5,827 nt of DNA, from the NCBI GenBank assembly GCA_023246985.1, contig JAHFHJ010000047.1, positions 4,307 to 10,133 of the forward strand, read 5' to 3'. Positions 1 through 4,704 of the stretch are shown here, in pieces. Positions within the stretch are counted from its first letter, which is position 1, and the number at the start of each line of letters is the position of its first letter. The notes below the pieces were generated by a model. That model was not told the DNA's origin, made no database searches, and was given only the letters and a program-made list of their open reading frames with translations. The position numbers and the translations under genes are program-made. The stretch is from Candidatus Omnitrophota bacterium (GTDB lineage: Bacteria > Omnitrophota > Omnitrophia > Omnitrophales > Aquincolibacteriaceae).

Positions 1-62
1 ATCAGCTCCCTTGTCGCATCGTCTTTTTCGGCCACCAGGATCCTTTTCCCCTTATCTCTCAT
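1..62 (-). CDS. Response regulator receiver domain, N-terminal fragment (cut by window edge)
   Basis: Reading the minus strand from an ATG at 60-62 gives MRDKGKRILVAEKDDATREL before the window ends. This matches the usual start of a CheY-like receiver domain: a basic start, the hydrophobic beta-1 strand (RILVAE), an acidic pair (DD) that would help bind magnesium, then the start of alpha-1 (ATREL). A Shine-Dalgarno-like AAGGA lies about 6 nt upstream on the minus strand. The phospho-acceptor aspartate and any output domain lie outside the window, so the output cannot be stated. It follows panB on the same strand after a 79-bp gap filled by a two-tier hairpin, so cotranscription with panB is possible but not shown. 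Only 20 residues are visible; another protein starting with a similar beta-strand is possible. Confidence 0.6.
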   Translation of the reverse strand, partial: MRDKGKRILVAEKDDATREL

Positions 63-83
63 TTCATTTCCTTAAATGTTGCG

Positions 84-136
84 AAGGACAGCCCCATCCC
101 GCCAAAGGCGGGATGATAAATATTGGGACTGTCCTT
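84..136. repeat. Two-tier palindromic repeat between panB and the response regulator gene
   Basis: An outer inverted repeat AAGGACAG (84-91) / CTGTCCTT (129-136) encloses a perfect 9-bp hairpin CATCCCGCC (95-103) / GGCGGGATG (107-115) with an AAA loop. The core GCCCCATCCCGCC...ATGATAA recurs near the right end of the window (5739-5769). There is no T-tract on either side, so it does not look like a standard rho-independent terminator. It fills most of the panB-response regulator spacer. It looks like a dispersed palindromic repeat; a role in transcript end formation or mRNA stability is only a guess. Confidence 0.7.
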
Positions 137-141
137 ATTCA

Positions 142-993
142 TCAGAAGCTTTCTTTTGGGGACGGAAATTTTCCCTTTTTCACGTCGCGGCAATAACCGG
201 TAATCGCTTTTCGGATTGTTTCTTCGAGTTTTGCGTAACGGCGGACGAACCGCGGGTTCACTCCCGAGCGGATCCCCAAAAGGTCCTGCAGAACAAGGAT
301 TTGCCCGTCCGTCCCGGCGCCGGCGCCGATCCCGATCGTCGGACACTTCACCGCCGCCGTGATCTCCCGACCGAGTTTTGCGGGAACGCATTCAAGAACG
401 ATTGCGAAAACCCCGAGACGGTCGAGCCGTTTCGCGTCTTCGAGGATCGCCTTGGCTTCCGCCTCGGTCCTTCCCTGGACGCGGAACCGGCTGCCGCTTG
501 ACTGCGGCAGCATTCCCACGTGTCCCATGACGGGAATCCCCGCGGCCACAAGCGTTTGGACCTGCTGCTGGATGCTCCGCCCGCCTTCGAGTTTCACCGC
601 GTCCGCCCCGGCTTCTTTGAGAAACCGCTTGGCGTTCGCCAGCGCGATTCCGGGATCGTCGTAGGAATGAACGGGCATGTCCGCGACCACAAGCGCCCGT
701 TTCACGGCCTTGGTAACTGCGGTGGTATGATAAAGCATGTGCTCCACGGTCATACCAAGCGTATTCTCATGCCCTAGGAGCACCATGCCCACCGAATCAC
801 CGACCATGATGATATTCAGACCCGCTTCGTCGGCGATCCGCGCCGTAGGAAAATCGTAGAGACTGAGTGAGGTGATCTTCTCGCCGGCCTTCTTTTTCGA
901 ATAAAGGGTCTGAGGTGTGAGTTTTATATTCGGAGTACGGCGTACGGCGTGAAATCTTTTCCCGTTACGCCGTACGCCGGGCGCCGCACTCAT
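142..993 (-). CDS. panB: 3-methyl-2-oxobutanoate (ketopantoate) hydroxymethyltransferase
   Basis: PanB transfers a hydroxymethyl group from 5,10-methylene-THF to 2-oxoisovalerate to form ketopantoate, the first committed step of pantothenate and CoA synthesis, in the cytosol. Family motifs are present (numbering from this start): GDSVGM at 65-70 (metal-binding Asp), VADMP at 103-107 (second metal Asp), VKLEGG at 133-138 (substrate Lys and Glu), VLECVP at 199-204 (catalytic Glu), and the glycine-rich IGIGAGAGTDGQ stretch. I chose the ATG at 991-993 because it forms an ATGA overlap with the folD stop. An in-frame ATG at 1003-1005 adds four residues; neither has a clear ribosome site. The protein (283 aa) is longer than the usual ~265 because of about 24 extra N-terminal residues, most of them encoded by a palindromic repeat. 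The loop after PQS (about residues 164-170) is about two residues shorter than in E. coli PanB. The placement after fchA-folD fits its need for methylene-THF. Confidence 0.95.
   Translation of the reverse strand: MSAAPGVRRNGKRFHAVRRTPNIKLTPQTLYSKKKAGEKITSLSLYDFPTARIADEAGLNIIMVGDSVGMVLLGHENTLGMTVEHMLYHTTAVTKAVKRALVVADMPVHSYDDPGIALANAKRFLKEAGADAVKLEGGRSIQQQVQTLVAAGIPVMGHVGMLPQSSGSRFRVQGRTEAEAKAILEDAKRLDRLGVFAIVLECVPAKLGREITAAVKCPTIGIGAGAGTDGQILVLQDLLGIRSGVNPRFVRRYAKLEETIRKAITGYCRDVKKGKFPSPKESF
938..979. repeat. Palindromic repeat inside the panB 5' coding region
   Basis: A 13-bp arm CGGCGTACGGCGT (938-950) faces its exact complement ACGCCGTACGCCG (967-979) across a 16-nt spacer. Each arm is built from the 7-mer TACGGCG repeated nearly twice. 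The element lies just inside the panB start and codes for a basic stretch (GVRRNGKRFHAVRRT) before the conserved PanB fold begins near LTPQTLYSKKKAGEKI. It looks like a small palindromic element that landed between folD and the old panB start and became coding. Confidence 0.7.
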
Positions 994-1847
994 TTCATCT
1001 GCCATTCATACGCGGTGATGAGATTTTCCATGAGCATGGTCACGGTCAGCGGCCCGACGCCTCCGGGAACCGGCGTGATAAACCCCGCTTTCTTGGCAGC
1101 TTCCTCGAATTCCACGTCGCCTTGAAGTTTCCCATCGACTTCCGTGGTGCCGACATCGATCACAATCGCGCCTTTTTTGATCCATTCGCCTTTCACAAGA
1201 CCGGGTTTCCCGGAACAGGCCACCACGATCTCGCTGGCCGCGACGATTTTTTTCATGTCCTCTTCAGCGGTCCCGGTATTACAGACAAAGGTCGTGACAC
1301 GCGCCTCACCCAGGAGAAGCTGAAGCGGGCGGCCCACGATTGCGCTTTGTCCGAGGATCGCCGCCTTTTTTCCGCGCAGCATGATCCCGCTCGCTTTAAT
1401 GAGCGTGTAGGCCGCGAACGCCGTGGGCGGGATCAATTTTCCGCGCCGCAGAACGATCAGTCCGAGACTGGTAGGATGAATGCCTTCAACGTCTTTCTGC
1501 GGATCCAGGGCCATCAAAACCTTATCCGGATCGATCCCCGCGGGAAGCGGCATGGAAATAAAAATCCCGTGAACCGCCGGATCCGCGCTGAGCTCCCGAA
1601 CCTTCCGGATCAGGGCCTCTTCGCCTTTTACTTGATCCGGCATGATGCGCTTGAAATCAATGCCGAGTTTGGCGGCGAGTTTCTCTTGGTTGTTAATGTA
1701 CCGGACCGCCGACGGATCCTCTTGGGACTGGATTGCGACCAGGGACGGCTTCGGCCGGCCCTTGGCTTCAAAAGACGTCGTCTTCGCGATAATTTTTTGC
1801 TGCAATTCCGCGGCGATCGTCTTCCCTTCGAGTCGCTTCGCTTCCAT
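990..1847 (-). CDS. folD: Methylenetetrahydrofolate dehydrogenase of the FolD family, probably without cyclohydrolase activity
   Basis: The FolD family oxidises 5,10-methylene-THF to methenyl-THF and, in bifunctional members, hydrolyses that to 10-formyl-THF. At 285 aa the length is normal and numbering matches E. coli FolD without gaps to residue 121. The N-terminal catalytic domain is followed by a Rossmann domain (GQSAIVGRP at 165-173, KPGLVKGEWIKKGAIVIDVG at 214-233) and the C-terminal signature PVPGGVGPLTV (259-269). Tyr50 is kept, but catalytic Lys54 is Gln (CAA, 1686-1688), Gln98 is Ser (1554-1556) and Asp121 is Glu (KDVEG, 1485-1487). Lys56 is present. The usual PCTP motif reads PPTA (140-143). 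These changes predict loss of cyclohydrolase activity, which the adjoining FchA could supply. The start ATG directly follows the fchA stop (TAAATG) with AAGGGA a few bases upstream. The stop overlaps the panB start. Confidence 0.95.
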   Translation of the reverse strand: MEAKRLEGKTIAAELQQKIIAKTTSFEAKGRPKPSLVAIQSQEDPSAVRYINNQEKLAAKLGIDFKRIMPDQVKGEEALIRKVRELSADPAVHGIFISMPLPAGIDPDKVLMALDPQKDVEGIHPTSLGLIVLRRGKLIPPTAFAAYTLIKASGIMLRGKKAAILGQSAIVGRPLQLLLGEARVTTFVCNTGTAEEDMKKIVAASEIVVACSGKPGLVKGEWIKKGAIVIDVGTTEVDGKLQGDVEFEEAAKKAGFITPVPGGVGPLTVTMLMENLITAYEWQMK

Positions 1848-2453
1848 TTAGTTCCCTTTCATAAAACGGTTCCGCAGTTCCGCCAAGGCCTTCTCGGCGT
1901 GTTCCTTTCGCTCCGGTTTTTTCATATAAACCGCGTTGATATGTGCCGTATGAAAAGCGCCTTCGAACGCCGCGGCGAGAAGTCCGTCGCTCACGATCAG
2001 ATCATTGGCGACCGCCCCTTTCACGAGGGTCTTCATATGCGCGTTCCATTCTTTGGCCATCACAAGAATGAGCGCAAGATCCGCTTGCAGCCGGAACGCG
2101 TTCTGAAGCGCATCCTCCAGTTTCTCAGGCGCGCCGCCCTCCCGGTAACGCGCCATGACCTCGTTATAAACTTTCGGATCCAGATCCACGACCTGCATCG
2201 CATCCGCCCGGGTCTTTTCCAAAGAATCCAGGATCTCTTCCATACGTTTGCGATTGGCATCTTCCTGGAATTTTTGTTCCGGGGTCAGGCCGGCTTGAGG
2301 CTTCCGTTTGAGCGCGATGCGAACCACCATTTGCGTCAGTCCCATTCCGAGCGCCCCCGCGTACGCGGAAACACTGCCTCCGCCCGGCACCGGAGCATCG
2401 CTTGAGAGTTTTTCCAGATAGGTTTCAAGGCTCAGATCGGTATATTTTTTCAT
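1848..2453 (-). CDS. fchA: Methenyltetrahydrofolate cyclohydrolase / cyclodeaminase family protein
   Basis: This 201-aa protein belongs to the formiminotransferase-cyclodeaminase / FchA family, an all-helical cytosolic enzyme. The diagnostic motif PVPGGGSVSAYAGALG is at residues 21-36. The rest is helical, with a long charged helix around residues 60-90 and a conserved late segment KGAVANDLIVSDGLLAAAFEGA-like in the last third. Family members either hydrolyse 5,10-methenyl-THF to 10-formyl-THF (FchA of clostridia and acetogens) or deaminate 5-formimino-THF in histidine breakdown. The coupling to folD, and the absence of histidine-degradation genes here, favour the cyclohydrolase role. I chose the ATG at 2451-2453, giving MKKYTDLSLE, the normal family start, with AGAGG 5 nt upstream. 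The longer frame reaching 2585 only reads through the ACT gene 3' end and spacer. It is zero bases from folD and 68 bp from the ACT gene. Confidence 0.9.
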   Translation of the reverse strand: MKKYTDLSLETYLEKLSSDAPVPGGGSVSAYAGALGMGLTQMVVRIALKRKPQAGLTPEQKFQEDANRKRMEEILDSLEKTRADAMQVVDLDPKVYNEVMARYREGGAPEKLEDALQNAFRLQADLALILVMAKEWNAHMKTLVKGAVANDLIVSDGLLAAAFEGAFHTAHINAVYMKKPERKEHAEKALAELRNRFMKGN

Positions 2454-2471
2454 AGAAACCTCTCTCAGGAC

Positions 2472-2514
2472 AAAAAGAGGCGCTACACCCCCCTCTTTTC
2501 GGATCCGGATCCGA
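2472..2514 (-). promoter_or_regulatory. Hairpin pair in the ACT-fchA spacer
   Basis: Two inverted repeats lie in the 68-bp spacer. One is a perfect 16-bp palindrome TCGGATCCGGATCCGA at 2499-2514. The other pairs AAAAGAGG (2473-2480) with CCTCTTTT (2492-2499) across an 11-nt loop. On the minus strand the second hairpin's descending arm ends in a T-rich run (CCTCTTTTTG), so it may weaken transcription between the ACT gene and fchA, or stabilise the processed ends. The T-run is mostly inside the stem, so I do not call it a terminator. Confidence 0.35.
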
Positions 2515-2521
2515 TTCTTGT

Positions 2522-2929
2522 TTATTTGTTTTGAAGGGTCAAAAACGCTTTTTGATTGTTGTTGGTCGAAAGCACGAGAACGCAAGGACCATACGATGCC
2601 GGCGCGCTGGCATAGATGTTAAGGATATCGATTTTCTTGGCCGCGAGCTTTTTGGTGATCCGCATCAAAACCCCCGGCTTATCCTCGACCTCCAGCAAAA
2701 GTACCGCGTTCTCCTGGACCTTGAACCCCTTCTTGGCAAACAGGTCCCTTGTGTGCAAGGCATCATCCGTGACAAGATTCATGAGCGCCACACCCCCCGC
2801 CGCCTGCGCCGAGATCGCCAGGATATCGATTCCCCGGTCAGCCAGCAGGGCGGCTACTTGGGAAAGCGCGCCGACTTTGTTCGCGGAGACCAGCACGAAT
2901 TCTTTTCCAATTTTCACGCTTCGAATCAT
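2522..2929 (-). CDS. Tandem ACT-domain protein (putative amino-acid-binding regulator)
   Basis: This 135-aa protein consists of two ACT domains and nothing else. The first spans about residues 10-70 (FVLVSANKVGALSQVAALLADRG, then IDILAIS). The second spans about 75-135 (LLLEVEDKPGVLMRITKKLA, then KKIDILNIYAS). In both, the turn before helix 1 has the N/D-K-V/P-G-A/V-L pattern that contacts small-molecule ligands in ACT dimers, and helix 1 is followed by the (K/G)IDIL strand. Stand-alone ACT proteins usually bind amino acids and act on other proteins or as sensors; no catalytic domain is attached here. The start at 2927-2929 is fixed by a strong AGGAGG (2938-2943) 8 nt upstream; the longer frame to 2971 runs over this site. 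As the first gene before fchA-folD-panB, it may link amino-acid levels (serine and glycine feed the one-carbon pool) to folate or pantothenate flux. This role is inferred from position alone. Confidence 0.88.
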   Translation of the reverse strand: MIRSVKIGKEFVLVSANKVGALSQVAALLADRGIDILAISAQAAGGVALMNLVTDDALHTRDLFAKKGFKVQENAVLLLEVEDKPGVLMRITKKLAAKKIDILNIYASAPASYGPCVLVLSTNNNQKAFLTLQNK

Positions 2930-2937
2930 GGGGAAAA

Positions 2938-2943
2938 CCTCCT
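2938..2943 (-). promoter_or_regulatory. Strong ribosome binding site deciding the ACT gene start
   Basis: AGGAGG on the minus strand, preceded by an A-run and 8 nt from the ATG at 2927-2929. It is the strongest Shine-Dalgarno site in the window and rejects the upstream in-frame ATG at 2969-2971. Confidence 0.85.
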
Positions 2944-2998
2944 TTTTTTGACAGAATGGGCGATCGAACAATCCGAAAACCCGCTAACTTCCGGAGTT

Positions 2999-3004
2999 AT
3001 TATA
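2999..3004 (-). promoter_or_regulatory. -10 box of the putative ACT-fchA-folD-panB operon promoter
   Basis: A consensus TATAAT on the minus strand would start a transcript near 2990-2993 and leave a leader of about 60 nt ahead of the ACT gene. An A/T-rich tract (seven A on the minus strand, 3018-3024) lies just upstream and could act as an UP-like element. No good -35 hexamer is visible at 17 nt; the best there, TATAAA, matches 3 of 6. Confidence 0.55.
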
Positions 3005-3024
3005 CTCTATGAAGTGATTTTTTT

Positions 3025-3137
3025 ATAGCCCTCAAAGAGAAGGAAAGAGAAGAGATTACTGCTAAGGTCTTTATTTTTATTTCATTACCGGTGACTTGGA
3101 CTGTCCTGATGACCCGTTGATCATTCATGAATGAGAA
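3025..3137. other. Intergenic region between glgA and the ACT gene
   Basis: No gene seen. It contains a purine-rich tract (3031-3055), a short GGACTGTCC palindrome (3098-3106) and a perfect 12-bp palindrome CATTCATGAATG (3122-3133) just past the glgA stop. The last could form a weak hairpin at the end of the glgA message, but no T-tract follows on the minus strand. The GGACTGTCC sequence resembles the outer stem of the repeat at 84-136, so this may be a decayed repeat copy. Confidence 0.4.
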
Positions 3138-4631
3138 TCAGGGCTGCCAGGTCTGGCGGCGGCGGAGGGCCTTGGGGTAGACTTCTTCGTACTGTTTGGC
3201 GGCGTCGAGCCACGAGAAATGCTGGAACATGGCGCGCTTGCGCATCACCTCCATGTGCCGGGGCCGATCATACCAAGTGCTCACCGCCCAGCCCACCGTA
3301 TCGTAGATGGTGGCCGGAGTTCCCTGATAGTAAAGGAAGCCCGTTCCAAAACCGGTCGCTTCTTCGTAGGGAATGATCGTATCTCTTAACCCTCCGGTCG
3401 CGCGCGCGATGGGAAGCGTCCCGTATTTCAAACTGTAGATCTGATTGAGACCGCACGGTTCATAAAGCGAGGGCATCAGGAAGAAATCCGCGCCCGATTC
3501 AACCAGGTGGGCTTTGCGGTTATGATATCCGATCCACGCGCCCACGCGGCCGGGATAAAGCGCCGGCAACCCGCCGAAGAAATCCTCCTGCCCTTTGTCT
3601 CCGCTTCCGACAATGACGAACTGCACCGCCATATCCCGCAAGATGCGGTGCATCACGAGCGCCAAATGCTGAAATCCTTTCTGCTCCGCGAACCGCGAGA
3701 CAATACCCACGACCGGGATCTCCGGTCTGGCTTCGAGCAGAAACTCTTTCTGAAGCGCCTGCTTGCAGATTTTTTTTCCCGACAGATCGCGCGCGGAATA
3801 ATTCGCGGGGATCAGTTCATCGGTTTCGGGATCCCAATGATCATAATCTGCGCCGTTCAAAATACCGTAGAGATCCTCCTGACGCCGTCGGATGTAGACC
3901 GAGAGTCCGTTCGCGCCGGGCTCCTCCAGAATCTCCTTGGCGTAAGTAGGACTCACTGTGGTAATCGCGTCGGCGTAAAAGATCGCGCCTTTCATAAAAT
4001 TGATACCGCCAAAATTCTCGAACTTGGCGTCCGTGAAATTGTCGCGGCCAAGCTCCAAGAATCCGTACGCGTCGGCCCGGAAGGTCCCCTGATAGGCAAT
4101 GTTATGGATCGAGAAAACGCTCGCAGTCCCGGCAAAGAACGGGTTGTGCTGCTCCCGGATCTTCAGATAGGGCGCGACGAGCGCGGTCTGCCAGTCATGG
4201 CAATGGATGATATCGGGCTGGAATTTCAGATCCTGGCAAAGCTGGAGACAGGCGCGCGAAAAAAATCCGAACCGTTCGGGGTTATCCGCAAACTCCCAAT
4301 GGCCGTCGTCATAAAGTCCGGACCGTCCGAAATAATTTTCATGCTCTATAAAATAGACCGGAAACCCATCGGACCTCCCTTCCAGGACCTGGCACCACAC
4401 GATGCCATCGCCGGTCGGAATGCCCAGGGGCCCCAGAATGGGCTTCAAGCCGTATGTTTCCTTATGGATCGACCAGTATCGGGGCAAGACAAGGCGGACA
4501 TCATGCCCGAGCTTCTTAAGGATCTTGGGCAAAGCGCCGCACACATCCCCCAGCCCGCCGGTCTTGATGAACGGCACCGCTTCCGACGCCGCGAAAAGAA
4601 TCTTATATTTTTTTCCGTTCTTTTTTTTCAT
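3138..4631 (-). CDS. glgA: Glycogen synthase (ADP-glucose type, GT5 family)
   Basis: GlgA elongates alpha-1,4-glucan chains from ADP-glucose for glycogen storage in the cytosol. The 497-aa product is the usual length for the GT5/GT-B fold. The N-terminal Rossmann domain has the ADP-glucose motif KTGGLGDV (23-30), HCHDWQT (143-149) and HNIAYQG (176-182). The interdomain region carries VSPTYAKEI and ILNGADYDHWDPETD (257-271). The C-terminal domain has SRFAEQKG (312-319), PSLYEPCGLNQ (387-397, with the catalytic Glu in the EPCGL motif) and TGGLRDT (412-418). All key motifs are intact. The start ATG at 4629-4631 gives a short Lys-rich lead before KILFAASEAVP, which is normal. No ribosome binding site is visible, and a TATGAT box lies only 9 nt upstream, which suggests a leaderless or nearly leaderless message. 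It is divergent from the glycosyltransferase gene, and no other glycogen gene is in the window. Confidence 0.97.
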   Translation of the reverse strand: MKKKNGKKYKILFAASEAVPFIKTGGLGDVCGALPKILKKLGHDVRLVLPRYWSIHKETYGLKPILGPLGIPTGDGIVWCQVLEGRSDGFPVYFIEHENYFGRSGLYDDGHWEFADNPERFGFFSRACLQLCQDLKFQPDIIHCHDWQTALVAPYLKIREQHNPFFAGTASVFSIHNIAYQGTFRADAYGFLELGRDNFTDAKFENFGGINFMKGAIFYADAITTVSPTYAKEILEEPGANGLSVYIRRRQEDLYGILNGADYDHWDPETDELIPANYSARDLSGKKICKQALQKEFLLEARPEIPVVGIVSRFAEQKGFQHLALVMHRILRDMAVQFVIVGSGDKGQEDFFGGLPALYPGRVGAWIGYHNRKAHLVESGADFFLMPSLYEPCGLNQIYSLKYGTLPIARATGGLRDTIIPYEEATGFGTGFLYYQGTPATIYDTVGWAVSTWYDRPRHMEVMRKRAMFQHFSWLDAAKQYEEVYPKALRRRQTWQP

Positions 4632-4640
4632 AAGGTCGAA

Positions 4641-4646
4641 ATCATA
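4641..4646 (-). promoter_or_regulatory. -10 box of the putative glgA promoter
   Basis: TATGAT on the minus strand (5 of 6 to consensus) ends 9 nt before the glgA ATG, so transcription would begin within about 1-4 nt of the start codon. The hexamer 17 nt upstream (GTGAAT) is a weak -35. A short inverted repeat CACGA/TCGTG (4648-4652 and 4655-4659) lies in the spacer between the boxes and could be a small operator. Confidence 0.5.
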
Positions 4647-4690
4647 CCACGATTTCGTGAGGATTCACTCATTAAAGAACGGCGTCATGC

Positions 4691-4696
4691 TATAAT
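4691..4696 (+). promoter_or_regulatory. -10 box of the putative glycosyltransferase promoter
   Basis: A perfect TATAAT ends 8 nt before the ATG at 4705. The expected start of transcription (about 7 nt downstream) coincides with the start codon, and there is no Shine-Dalgarno site, so the mRNA is probably leaderless. A clear -35 at 16-18 nt is not visible. Confidence 0.5.
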
Positions 4697-4704
4697 TCTT
4701 CAAT

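Noticed and set aside
84..136. Rho-independent terminator after panB
   Set aside because: The hairpin is strong, but no T-tract follows on either strand.
59..501. Open frames on both strands over panB
   Set aside because: Out-of-frame shadows of a well supported panB gene.
1122..2405. Long open frame (427 codons) on the plus strand opposite folD and fchA
   Set aside because: It is antisense to two clearly conserved genes, its translation is rich in Arg, His and Phe with no recognisable domain, and it has no upstream signals.
2454..2585. 44-residue N-terminal extension of FchA
   Set aside because: It reads back through the spacer hairpins and the ACT gene 3' end; the family starts at MKKYTDLSLE, which has its own ribosome site.
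2930..2990. Riboswitch (for example THF or glycine type) in the operon leader
   Set aside because: The leader of about 60 nt is too short and shows no conserved riboswitch core that I recognise.
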